Source of the DNA: an uncultured Eubacterium sp.
GTDB lineage: Bacteria; Bacillota; Clostridia; Lachnospirales; Lachnospiraceae
Direction of reading: 5' to 3'
Length of the DNA: 56,973 nt
Assembly (NCBI GenBank): GCA_910586445.1
Contig: CAJUHV010000019.1
Coordinates: forward strand, 1 to 56,973
Positions 26,403 to 34,478 of the stretch are shown here, in pieces; position 1 is the stretch's first letter, and the number at the start of each line of letters is the position of its first letter. The notes beneath the pieces were generated by a model. The model had not been told where the DNA came from and made no database searches. It worked only from the letters and a program-made list of their open reading frames with translations. A program made the position numbers and the translations under genes.

Positions 26403-26703
26403 TTAAAATTCCTTCTCGAATAAATTATAAATTTCGTAAACATTTATTATATTTTTAATCCCCATCTGCTTTAGCTGTTTTTGTATGTCAGTATCATTCT
26501 TGACGTAAGTTACAACAAGCACATTCTCCATATCCGCCAGTTCACTTGGCGAAACACATCTTATTCCTCGTATTTCCTGTCCCCATTTTTCTTCATTATT
26601 ATCCGCAAAAATATCAGCAGGGATTACATTATTCCACAGCCCAAGAAAATAATTATCATGAAAAAGCTTGCCTAAACCGAATATGCAAATCTTGCCCCCC
26701 CCC
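26403..26703 (-). CDS. Radical SAM protein 1, C-terminal module (out of phase)
   Basis: The frame after the G9 tract reads GGGKICIFGLGKLFHDNYFL, DIFADNNEEKWGQEIRGI, MENVLVVTYVKNDTDIQKQL and NVYEIYNLFEKEF. This is the C-terminal Rossmann-like module of the radical SAM gene that starts at 27714. It joins that frame when the tract has 8 G. An ATG 13 bp before the tract (26717) could start it alone, but without a ribosome site. Confidence 0.75.
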
Positions 26704-27714
26704 GATATAATCTGCAATCATTTTTATAATATCTACACTTCTTACTGATAATGACGCCCTTAATACTGCTTCAGCTAATTCTCCTTTTATATATTTTTTT
26801 ATAGCTTCTGCCACTTTTATTGCATTTGAAGCATAGAGATTTTGCTCAGAAGGATCTATTCCATCCGCTGCCTGCGCCATTGGACATTTTCTACATAAGA
26901 CAGGTATTTTTTCATCTTCTAACCCCTGCTTACAACGCAGATATTCTTTTCCATTTAATATCGCACTGCTTTCCTGCAGGGCAAGATTTCCTAAAATGTG
27001 CTCCATGCCATAATCCATACAGCACAATAAAACTGTTCCATTAGGGAGCACACTCGGAGACCATCCTGTTACCTGCTGGACTGAACCGCATGCACATATA
27101 ATCCTGCCCTTATGGGCATATGTGTGCAGTTCCTCATATTCCAGATTTCCCGCCCTATTCATCATTGCACTTGAGCATATTACATCTCTGCTTAAATACG
27201 GTTTTATAGCATCATGTATTCCGCCATGGCAAGAATAGGTAAGATGCCCGTTTGCAATAAACTTCTCATGAAATAATTGAAATATTCTCAGATATTCATC
27301 TGTAATAACAAACTTAGAATTCCCCTGTTCATCAGGTATATGTAATTGAATGTCCTCAAAACATACATCCTTTAGGATCTCAAAGTCTTCCTCTGTCGCA
27401 TCCACCAATGTTGTGGCTAACCATATTTTATACCCATGATCGTATGCATACTTGATCATTTTTGCGCATTCTTTATTATGAAATGGCTCTACCATGCCTG
27501 CAAAGGATATTCCTCCGCCTTGCTTAATATTTTTAAGGCATTTTACAAAAGTGTCAAATTTCATAAACAATTCTTCTTTTCCATATAGATCAACATACCT
27601 GCGAATCAGCTTTTCCTGTGGACAGTAATGGCAATTCAAACTACATCCGATTGATAAAGTAAATTCTGCTCCTGATAACTTCATTGGGTCACATTCGTTT
27701 TCTATTATTTTCAT
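26656..27714 (-). CDS. Radical SAM/SPASM protein 1
   Basis: The start (MKIIENECDPMKLSGAEF) has AAAGGTGG 9 bp upstream. The catalytic domain has CSLNCHYC, GGGISFAGMVEPFHNKECAK and QLHIPDEQGNSKFVITDEYL, followed by SCHGGIHDAI and MNRAGNLEYEELHTY. The SPASM-like part carries ICACGSVQQVTG, LPNGTVLLCCMDYGMEH and IPVLCRKCPMAQ. The frame passes into the G9 tract (YIGGGQDLH) and ends 14 residues after it, so the C-terminal Rossmann-like module at 26403-26703 is cut off. Catalytic and cluster-binding regions are complete, so a shorter active enzyme is possible. Note that the GGG in GGGISF is encoded by mixed codons, not a G run. The substrate is unknown; a glycan or peptide target is inferred from context. 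Confidence 0.85.
   Translation of the reverse strand: MKIIENECDPMKLSGAEFTLSIGCSLNCHYCPQEKLIRRYVDLYGKEELFMKFDTFVKCLKNIKQGGGISFAGMVEPFHNKECAKMIKYAYDHGYKIWLATTLVDATEEDFEILKDVCFEDIQLHIPDEQGNSKFVITDEYLRIFQLFHEKFIANGHLTYSCHGGIHDAIKPYLSRDVICSSAMMNRAGNLEYEELHTYAHKGRIICACGSVQQVTGWSPSVLPNGTVLLCCMDYGMEHILGNLALQESSAILNGKEYLRCKQGLEDEKIPVLCRKCPMAQAADGIDPSEQNLYASNAIKVAEAIKKYIKGELAEAVLRASLSVRSVDIIKMIADYIGGGQDLHIRFRQAFS
26695..26703 (-). repeat. G9 tract in radical SAM gene 1 (off)
   Basis: Nine C on the plus strand, in the linker between SPASM region and C-terminal module. Eight G gives a continuous YIGGGKICIFGLGK; nine truncates. Confidence 0.9.
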
Positions 27715-27758
27715 ACTAATAAACCACCTTTCTCTGAAGCGGGACTTTGCCAGTCCAT

Positions 27759-29207
27759 CTAAAATCCGTGCAGCCAGGATACTGGTGTAGATGTCACAGA
27801 CATATGTAAGTCCATAGAATTATTCAGCTTATCAAGAAAATACAGTTCTTTTTCTTCTTCTAGACTATATTCTTTCATCAGCATATTCCCGATTTCAGCA
27901 CCTGCACCTGCGTAATATTTATCACAAGTTATGACTACGACAAGATTTTCTTTTCTTATATTTCTTATGATCTGTGGGTTTTCTATAATATAATTCTCAA
28001 CATAGCAAAAGTCCCAGCTGTCTTTAGGCATTACATCATTAATACCTTTTCCATGCTTGTTTACATCACCGTCTACTATACTGAACTTTGCTGCCCGTCT
28101 TATGTAATCCTGATAGCGGCGGATAGCCCACTTCCCTTTATCTCCGGCCCCATACAATACAAGATGCATATTCTCAAAGTCCTTTTTAGTAATAAACTCA
28201 AATACAGTCCTTTCCAATTTCCACGCATTTTTAAGAAACATCTGTTTCTGCTGCTCACTGAGATAAGAAGCTTTCATGCCGCTATAATAGATCTGTGATG
28301 GTGCTGACTCATAATACTCACTGAGCTCACACAGCAGACGCCACTTCTGCTCTGCCTCTCGAATTCTCTGCATGCCCAATTGAATTGTCTTTTCTTTCAG
28401 CCACTCAATATCCGGCACTTTCGGATTCCAGTCTATCTCACCATATTCCTTCGGCTTATATACCTTCACAATCCTGTCCAGTCCTGCAAATCGGCAATCC
28501 TCCACTAAACCAGAATCACATTTATGTGCCAGTATAACTGGTATTCCCATTGCAATACATGGCAGTGCCATATGCAGCCGGCGGGTAATAACAAGCTTCG
28601 CATTTGTTTTTAATTCAGCTACCATATGATCTATATACTCTTTAGCCATTTTTTCATTATCTTCTTTGTAGCCCGGTGATTTCATATTACGCTGAGGTAT
28701 CGGCAGCTCTACCGCATTTTCCATATAATCTCTTGGAATATAAGGTATCAGCTCCTCGGGCGGATCACATAAATATATTTTACCATTTTGTGGATTTTCT
28801 TTCCTTTTCTCAAACCCAATACTAAAACATCCGCTCATATATGCCTGCACGCCCTGCTGCTGCATTAATTTCATAGTCACCAAATCTCTGCACCCAAACG
28901 GCCCAAACTTTTCATACTTTGCCATTTCCTTAGCAACTACTTCGTCTCCAGCAAAGAATCCAATAAATACGGGAATGATTTTAGGCGATAAAGGCCATAC
29001 GTTTATTGGAACAGCAAAATAACCTGTCATTGGCAGAATTACGTATTCCCCCCCCCCCTCATAATCTGCCAACATATCTCGTTCAATTTCTATAATATCT
29101 TCTTTAGAAATATTCATCCTTTTATATGCCTGTTTTATTCCCTCCAGCTGCATATAATCCCCTATATTTAAATTATAAGAAAAGTATTTTAATAATCCAT
29201 ATTTCAT
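27759..29207 (-). CDS. Polysaccharide pyruvyltransferase-like protein with C-terminal module
   Basis: The N-terminal about 300 residues match the polysaccharide pyruvyl transferase family: LKYFSYNLNIGDYMQLEGIK, a Gly-rich strand, KFGPFGCRDLVTMKLMQQQG, YMSGCFSIGF, KLVITRRLHMALPCIAMGIP and VILAHKCDSGLVEDCRF. This family attaches ketal pyruvate from PEP, or does related chemistry, on sugars. The C-terminal about 150 residues form a Rossmann-like module (LVLYGAGDKGKWAIRRYQDY, VVVITCDKYYAGAG). The G11 tract (29048-29058) is in frame and encodes YEGGGEYVILPMTG close to the N-terminus, so a length change would abolish almost the whole protein. It starts MKYGLLKYF with only weak Shine-Dalgarno sequence (AAGGGG) upstream. 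Confidence 0.82.
   Translation of the reverse strand: MKYGLLKYFSYNLNIGDYMQLEGIKQAYKRMNISKEDIIEIERDMLADYEGGGEYVILPMTGYFAVPINVWPLSPKIIPVFIGFFAGDEVVAKEMAKYEKFGPFGCRDLVTMKLMQQQGVQAYMSGCFSIGFEKRKENPQNGKIYLCDPPEELIPYIPRDYMENAVELPIPQRNMKSPGYKEDNEKMAKEYIDHMVAELKTNAKLVITRRLHMALPCIAMGIPVILAHKCDSGLVEDCRFAGLDRIVKVYKPKEYGEIDWNPKVPDIEWLKEKTIQLGMQRIREAEQKWRLLCELSEYYESAPSQIYYSGMKASYLSEQQKQMFLKNAWKLERTVFEFITKKDFENMHLVLYGAGDKGKWAIRRYQDYIRRAAKFSIVDGDVNKHGKGINDVMPKDSWDFCYVENYIIENPQIIRNIRKENLVVVITCDKYYAGAGAEIGNMLMKEYSLEEEKELYFLDKLNNSMDLHMSVTSTPVSWLHGF
29048..29058 (-). repeat. G11 tract in pyruvyltransferase-like gene (in frame)
   Basis: Eleven C on the plus strand, the longest tract of the window, encoding Glu-Gly-Gly-Gly-Glu around residue 52. 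The gene is in frame at this length. Confidence 0.92.
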
Positions 29208-29227
29208 TGTTATATCCCCTTAAAGTT

Positions 29228-30772
29228 TTATTCGAATATCTGCATAATATCTCTGATTGTCATTATATCTTTTATACCTATACGTTGAAGCTCGAAAATA
29301 ATTTTGTCCGGCTTATTTACATACACAATAACAACAAGATTATCATATGACAAAAGCTCATGCTTAGGTATTATCGGGATATCCCCAAACCGTCTTCCCC
29401 ATAAATCTTCATTATTATCCGAAAACAAATCTGCATGGATAATCTCACTCCAGCCAGCATAAAAGTAATTATCTTTAAAAAACTTACCAAGCCCAAATAT
29501 GCAGATATGATCTGCTTTTCTTAGTTTTTGCAGCAAAGGATGACCATTTTCCATAGCAAGTGCATGTATCCGGTAAAAATTATTCCCATAATAATAGTAG
29601 TCTGGGAACAGACTTTTAACTACATCATCCTTTTTTCCCGCAGTGATGCAATGCCTGCATATGTACTCTATATTTTCATCATCCAAGGATCTTAAATACC
29701 TCTGCCAGCCTTCCCCCAAAGCAATTTGTCCCCACGTATCATCCAAAATATTTCCAATGCATGTATCCAGCGCATAATCATTACAGCAGAGCGCAAGCGT
29801 TCCATCCGGCATGCATACAGGACATGGGATTGATGCGCTTGGCAGTGCACACACAAGTCTTCCCTTCTTATTCGGTGCCTGCCTGATTTCTTCATTTAGA
29901 TTCCCACATCTTGATCCCAGCCATTCTTCATATACAATTTTTTTGACTTCAGCATTTTCTACAATGTCTTTTACCGCTTGATCCGGCTCTGTACCATGGC
30001 ATGATAAATGCATAATATTATTATGATAATGCTTTAAAAACATTTGCAAAACTCTTATGTATTCACTTGTAATTTTAAAATGAGAGTTTCCTTTATTGTC
30101 GGGAATATGAAGCATTATCTGTTCTATGTGAATGCCGCTGCTTACTATTTGACTCATGTATTCTTCATTTAATCCCATCAAAGTCGTATTTAAAAGTATT
30201 TTATTTCCTTTTTTTCCTGCATAAAGCAGCATCTTAATAAAATCTTTATTTTCAAACGGCTCAGACATTCCTGAAAAGCTTACAGTTGCTCCAGGATTTA
30301 TCCTATTATCAACAATAAATTTAAAGTCATCAAAAGTTAAGTGACGTTTTGAAGATTCTTTGCCGTATTTTTGATATGCTTTTAACAGAACATTTTGCGG
30401 ACAGTAATGGCAGTTCAAAGAACACCCTATATTCAAATTAAATTCTATTGCGTCCAATTTATCCGTAGTATAGGCAGCTCCTAAATCAGCCGGCAGATAG
30501 ATCTTGCTATATCCTGCCGCCGCCAGCCTTTCCTTCGCTTCTTCCGCATAAATAACATTGTCCATACATACAATAACCGTCCACTGCTCAAAATGATCCC
30601 GGGGATATTCAAATGGTTTATATTCCTTCTCCCCCCCCCCTAAATTATCATTCCAAATTACAACCTGATTTCCGCAGCCTTTCACAGCGGCTAACATCAT
30701 ACGCTTAAAATTACCATCACCTATGTATAAAATCATATGATGACTAGATTTTACCAAATCATCTATCTTCAA
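29228..30772 (-). CDS. Radical SAM/SPASM protein 3 with two Rossmann-like modules
   Basis: A 514-residue protein with three parts. An N-terminal module (HHMILYIGDGNFKRMMLAAV, QWTVIVCMDN) contains the G10 tract (DNLGGGEKEYKPF). The radical SAM domain has CSLNCHYC, GATVSFSGMSEPFENKDFIK, MLHIPDNKGNSHFKITSEYI and LSCHGTEPDQAV, with SPASM-type Cys residues (CPVCMPDGTLALCCNDYAL, YICRHCITAGK). The C-terminal module reads HICIFGLGKFFKDNYFYAGW, LFSDNNEDLWGRRFGDI, DNLVVIVYVNKPDKI. It is the only member here with the module at both ends. The tract is in frame, so this gene is on. The start follows TGAAAGGAGATG-type sequence. Chemistry is unknown. Confidence 0.87.
   Translation of the reverse strand: MKIDDLVKSSHHMILYIGDGNFKRMMLAAVKGCGNQVVIWNDNLGGGEKEYKPFEYPRDHFEQWTVIVCMDNVIYAEEAKERLAAAGYSKIYLPADLGAAYTTDKLDAIEFNLNIGCSLNCHYCPQNVLLKAYQKYGKESSKRHLTFDDFKFIVDNRINPGATVSFSGMSEPFENKDFIKMLLYAGKKGNKILLNTTLMGLNEEYMSQIVSSGIHIEQIMLHIPDNKGNSHFKITSEYIRVLQMFLKHYHNNIMHLSCHGTEPDQAVKDIVENAEVKKIVYEEWLGSRCGNLNEEIRQAPNKKGRLVCALPSASIPCPVCMPDGTLALCCNDYALDTCIGNILDDTWGQIALGEGWQRYLRSLDDENIEYICRHCITAGKKDDVVKSLFPDYYYYGNNFYRIHALAMENGHPLLQKLRKADHICIFGLGKFFKDNYFYAGWSEIIHADLFSDNNEDLWGRRFGDIPIIPKHELLSYDNLVVIVYVNKPDKIIFELQRIGIKDIMTIRDIMQIFE
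30631..30640 (-). repeat. G10 tract in radical SAM gene 3 (in frame)
   Basis: Ten C on the plus strand, encoding Leu-Gly-Gly-Gly-Glu in the N-terminal module. A one-base change would remove the whole radical SAM domain. Confidence 0.92.
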
Positions 30773-30807
30773 ACTAACATCTCCTTTCAGTCAAACATCT
30801 TTCAAAA

Positions 30808-32103
30808 TCAAATCTGAGTAAGCGGTTTTTTGAAATCCATATATCCCTGCTCTGCTGCTTTGGATGTCAGTCCCAGTGCACCTGCGCAGTGTCCGCATAC
30901 TCTGTAATATGGCTGGTCAACGAAATTTCTGATCTTTTCTTTTAATTCATCATTCGATTTCGAATGTTCGATATCTACATAGTCCATCTCATATCTACCC
31001 AGGTTCAAACTGTAAAGCGCTGTGGCAAAATCACATGGGTGCAGTTTTCCATTTTTCACCTGCATGCACCTTGGCGGCTGTACACATCGTTTCTTTTTTT
31101 CTATCATCTGTTCCTGTGTATCGCCCAAATCGTACAATGTAGACGGTACACTCCATTCCGGTATAGTAACACCTACCGTATAAGATATTCCCGCCTGTTT
31201 TACCAGCTCAATATTTTTATACATCATTGCTTTCTGGTTTTCATTAATAGCATGTTCATAGTTAGAAAAGCTTACATTTACCCTTTTATCATCTAAACCG
31301 TCCAATTGTTCATCTCGAATTGGATATGTTCCTGATGTGGCTATGGATACTAATCCAAAATTTTCTTTTGTCAAAAGTTTTTTAATAATTTTAGATAAAT
31401 CTGGATGCATAAACGGTTCGCCGCCCATTACCGTAACTGTTCCTACGCTGTCCATGGCATCAAAAAATTTATCAATATCTTCACATATTCTTTCTAATGG
31501 AATATCCTTTCGTTCCTGCAATGGATATTCATTCATATAGGAAGTGCAGCACTTGCACTTCAAACTGCATCGTTGGTTTATAATTAACGTAATACTAAAC
31601 ATATGCAGAGGTTTTTCACTTTTATTTCTTGCTTTTACAATACTGCTTAACCGCTGGCAGAAAATCGAACGGCAGCACATACTCCCCTGACACTGCCCGG
31701 ATTCAATACCGGTCGTCTTATCAAACGGGCAGATCGCTCCCATATAAAGATAATCACCACGCAGTACATTGTCATATCCTTTTTCTTTCAATTCATTCAG
31801 CAGCAATCCTCTTACAACATTGTTTCCTATACAAAAAACTACCAGCGTTTTATCCTTTGGTTCTGTAGTAAATGGCTGAATACACGCGATCTCATTCACT
31901 GACTGTATCGTTTCTGATCGTAAATCCCAATAGTTCTCAATAGAAATCCCATTTTCCAACAGATATTTTCCGACTGCCTCTCCAAGATAACTTGCTCCCC
32001 ATAAAACTATCTTTTCAAAGCTTTTTACATATTCCAGCATTTCCGAATTATCTATTTTATCTCCAGAATGTGCTTCTGCATAATAATTATCTAAATTAAA
32101 CAT
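30808..32103 (-). CDS. Radical SAM protein 5 with N-terminal Rossmann-like module
   Basis: The start is the ATG at 32103 (MFNLDNYYAEAHSGDKID), with AAGGAG 5 bp upstream and overlapping the stop of the FkbM gene. The N-terminal module reads KIVLWGASYLGEAVGKYLLE and KTLVVFCIGNNVV. A Cys-rich link (GQCQGSMCCRSIFCQ) follows, then the radical SAM domain with CSLKCKCC, VTVMGGEPFMHPDL and LVSIATSGTYPI. The SPASM-like end has RCVQPPRCMQVKNGKLHPCD and YRVCGHCAGALG. Unlike its neighbours it has no G tract. It belongs to a different radical SAM subgroup from proteins 1-4, closer to protein 6. Substrate is unknown. Confidence 0.87.
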   Translation of the reverse strand: MFNLDNYYAEAHSGDKIDNSEMLEYVKSFEKIVLWGASYLGEAVGKYLLENGISIENYWDLRSETIQSVNEIACIQPFTTEPKDKTLVVFCIGNNVVRGLLLNELKEKGYDNVLRGDYLYMGAICPFDKTTGIESGQCQGSMCCRSIFCQRLSSIVKARNKSEKPLHMFSITLIINQRCSLKCKCCTSYMNEYPLQERKDIPLERICEDIDKFFDAMDSVGTVTVMGGEPFMHPDLSKIIKKLLTKENFGLVSIATSGTYPIRDEQLDGLDDKRVNVSFSNYEHAINENQKAMMYKNIELVKQAGISYTVGVTIPEWSVPSTLYDLGDTQEQMIEKKKRCVQPPRCMQVKNGKLHPCDFATALYSLNLGRYEMDYVDIEHSKSNDELKEKIRNFVDQPYYRVCGHCAGALGLTSKAAEQGYMDFKKPLTQI

Positions 32104-33202
32104 TTTTCTCCTTTCCAGTACAAACCGATGCATACAATACGCTGTCCCACACAACAGGTGAATGATGCCTTAAATAAAGCCTATATTCTGGATTTATTTG
32201 CTTGATCAATCGCGGTATCCTCCATAAATCTTCCAGACAATGATATAAACAGACTGCCATCTTTGGCTGCCATTTTTGAATTGTTTTCAATCCGCCATGT
32301 AACGCCCCCCATTCATACCCTTCAATATCCATTTTTACTAATGTAATTTCTTTTTCCAAAAACATTGTATCAAGGCAGATCATGGAACCTTGTTCGTTAC
32401 ACTTTTCTGCAATTCCGATGTTGTATGCATCTATATTTTCTAATCCTTCCTTTTCAACATTCGTTATTAACTGTTGATAAAAGTTTTTTTCTAATTCAAA
32501 GGCATATATTTTTCTGTACCCCCCCCCCTTATTTTTCAGCACATGATCTCTAAACTGTATAATCGTATCCCCTGTATACGCCCCGATATCAACAAAAATT
32601 TCTTCTGGCTTATAACTCCATAAACCGGTTGCAAAATACTCTCCGCCTGTCTTTATTTCTTCAAAAGTTTTTTCACTCAGATGAGGTGCAATCCGGTTAC
32701 ATATAATTTCAACATAATTATCTTTAGACTCTTCGTCCTCAAACAAATCTACGGCGTTTACAATATTTTCACTTTCCTTCAAAAACCATTCTGCACTATG
32801 TTTTGGTGTGTACATATTTAAGATCAATTCACCAATATACACATGCTCTATATTTTTTTCATCCAGCTGTTTTTCAACCTCCGTATATCCATTTCCGATC
32901 ATAATTACAACCAACGTGTTTTCAAGTTTCTCAAGCTCATCAACTGTGATGCCGGTTAACCCATATGTCTCCCGCTTTTCTTTTAATGCTTGTTCAATAT
33001 GATTATCACAAACATATGCCGCACCTAACATCTCCTTGACATATGGATATCCTTCTTTAAAAAAAGTTCCTATTCCAAATATGCAGACATTTGCATAATT
33101 TCGGATTTTGTCTAACAGATTTGTCTGATGGTCATAAATAGCATAATTAGAATCAGCTGCATAAACAGCAGCCTTTCTTAATCGTTTTTTTCTCACATCC
33201 AT
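32096..33202 (-). CDS. FkbM-family methyltransferase B
   Basis: A full-length 368-residue member. The N-terminal module reads NVCIFGIGTFFKEGYPYVKE, YVCDNHIEQALKEKRE and ENTLVVIMIGNGYTEV. The middle helical region (VNAVDLFEDEESKDNYVEII, CNRIAPHL) is shared with FkbM A and C. The catalytic part has IFVDIGAYTGDTIIQF, IYAFELEKNF, ITLVKMDIEGYEWGALHG and MAVCLYHCLEDLWRIP. The G10 tract (32519-32528) lies in the catalytic domain just before the second SAM-binding strand (KNKGGGYRKIYAFEL) and is in frame, so this methyltransferase is on. The start ATG at 33202 has AAAGGGAAG upstream. O-methylation of a sugar or other hydroxyl is the family's usual reaction. Confidence 0.9.
   Translation of the reverse strand: MDVRKKRLRKAAVYAADSNYAIYDHQTNLLDKIRNYANVCIFGIGTFFKEGYPYVKEMLGAAYVCDNHIEQALKEKRETYGLTGITVDELEKLENTLVVIMIGNGYTEVEKQLDEKNIEHVYIGELILNMYTPKHSAEWFLKESENIVNAVDLFEDEESKDNYVEIICNRIAPHLSEKTFEEIKTGGEYFATGLWSYKPEEIFVDIGAYTGDTIIQFRDHVLKNKGGGYRKIYAFELEKNFYQQLITNVEKEGLENIDAYNIGIAEKCNEQGSMICLDTMFLEKEITLVKMDIEGYEWGALHGGLKTIQKWQPKMAVCLYHCLEDLWRIPRLIKQINPEYRLYLRHHSPVVWDSVLYASVCTGKEKNV
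32519..32528 (-). repeat. G10 tract in FkbM B (in frame)
   Basis: Ten C on the plus strand, encoding Lys-Gly-Gly-Gly-Tyr inside the methyltransferase fold. The position differs from the tracts in FkbM A and C, which lie at the module junction. Confidence 0.92.
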
Positions 33203-33229
33203 CTTTACACTTCCCTTTCAGTTGTAAAT

Positions 33230-33499
33230 TTATATAGATGCAGCAGCGCAGAAAATATCATCTATACAAATAAATTGTATTTCCCTATCTCTCAGATACG
33301 CTTCCATATCTTTTGTATTTTTGGCAAACAAGATTACAAGCGAATTTTTTTTGAACCTGTACTCTTGTGGAAGGTAACATAAAACCCCATCAACCAATGT
33401 CCCGCGGTTTTCTTTATTGCTGTCCAAAACAGCTGTCGGCCTGAGGACTCTATCCCACCCAAAATATTTATAATGATCTTTATAATATGTACCTGTTCC
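33230..33499 (-). pseudogene. Radical SAM protein 4, C-terminal module behind in-frame TAG
   Basis: The same frame as the radical SAM gene at 33500-34441, continuing after TAG: GTGTYYKDHYKYFGWDRVLR, VLDSNKENRGTLVDGVLCYL, NSLVILFAKNTKDMEAYLRD, IQFICIDDIF. Aligned with ICIFGLGKLFHDNYF of its paralogs, the TAG takes the place of the residue just before the GxG. It is the lost C-terminal Rossmann-like module. A TTG at 33427 is not a credible start. Confidence 0.7.
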
Positions 33500-34441
33500 C
33501 TAGATCAAAATCTCTCCAGCGTTTGAAAGCTGTTGGATCAGTTTTATATGCTGCGGCTTTAAGCGGCCTGCAGCCTGCAGTTGATCTGTTTCGGCCAATA
33601 CTTTTGCCAATTTTGCATATGGCAGCTGATCAATTTTGACAGCTGATCCACAATGATTACACAAACTTTTTACTGTATTATCTTCCCAGCTCTGTCTAAA
33701 TCTTTGAAACTCCTGTTGTTTGGAAATATGATCCCAGCTGTCATTTATTAAATTCCCAAATTGATGGCGCATCCCATAATCATTACAGCAGGCTACTAAT
33801 GTTCCATCTGGACACATGACTGGAATCCACTGATTCAGCATGTCCTCAAATCCGTGCGCACATAAAAAAGGAGCCTCTCTTTCTACCCTTTTCATACCTA
33901 TATCCAAATTTCCAGCCCGATCCCCTAAAATCAGCCCTGCTCTTTTTGTTGCATCTATCAAGGATTCAATCTCTGGATGAACATCGCCGTGGCATGAATA
34001 AGAATATGTATGAAACCTGCTCTGCATCTTTACCAACAATTCTTTATATATATTATCTATTACAAAATGGCAGTTATTTTGTTTATCAGGAATGTGTAAT
34101 TCAAAAAAATCAAATTTTACATCTTTAATTTTTTCAAAATCTTCAAGAGTCATTCCCATTAACGTAGTAAAAAGATATACTCTATAACCTTTTTCATACG
34201 TATATTTAATCATATCTGCACATTGTGGATTATGAAACGGCTCAGCCATTCCGCCAAAGCTTACGAACCCCCCCCCTTGCACATTTGCAAGCGCTTTTTT
34301 ATAATCCTCAAAGTCTAAAAATTTCTTTCTATTTTTATCTGTTTCATAATACCTGCTTAACAATAACGACTGCGGACAATACCTGCAATTTACCCTGCAC
34401 CCAATTGTTGTTGTAATTTCCAACCCTCTTAACTGCTCCAT
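33500..34441 (-). CDS. Radical SAM/SPASM protein 4 (module lost by amber codon)
   Basis: The start MEQLRGLEITTTIG has a GAAAGGAAG site upstream. Features are the motif CRVNCRYC, the G9 tract in VQGGGFVSFGGMAEPFHN, TTLMGMTLEDFEKIKDV, LHIPDKQNNCHFVIDNIYKE and YSCHGDVHPEI, then SPASM-type FLCAHGFEDMLNQW, CPDGTLVACCNDYGMRH and SLCNHCGSA. The G tract is in frame, so the catalytic region is made. The frame stops at TAG (33500-33502) in NAGEILI-stop, exactly where the C-terminal module begins. Thus, as in protein 1, the catalytic part is intact and the module is cut off, but here by a nonsense codon. The substrate is unknown. Confidence 0.85.
   Translation of the reverse strand: MEQLRGLEITTTIGCRVNCRYCPQSLLLSRYYETDKNRKKFLDFEDYKKALANVQGGGFVSFGGMAEPFHNPQCADMIKYTYEKGYRVYLFTTLMGMTLEDFEKIKDVKFDFFELHIPDKQNNCHFVIDNIYKELLVKMQSRFHTYSYSCHGDVHPEIESLIDATKRAGLILGDRAGNLDIGMKRVEREAPFLCAHGFEDMLNQWIPVMCPDGTLVACCNDYGMRHQFGNLINDSWDHISKQQEFQRFRQSWEDNTVKSLCNHCGSAVKIDQLPYAKLAKVLAETDQLQAAGRLKPQHIKLIQQLSNAGEILI
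34268..34276 (-). repeat. G9 tract in radical SAM gene 4 (in frame)
   Basis: Nine C on the plus strand, encoding Gln-Gly-Gly-Gly-Phe at the position of the conserved GG(G)-type strand after the radical SAM motif. The paralog protein 1 has GGG there encoded by mixed codons, so the run is not required by the protein. Confidence 0.92.
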
Positions 34442-34478
34442 AGTTCTATCTTCCTTTCAGATTTCGACTCAACACTGC

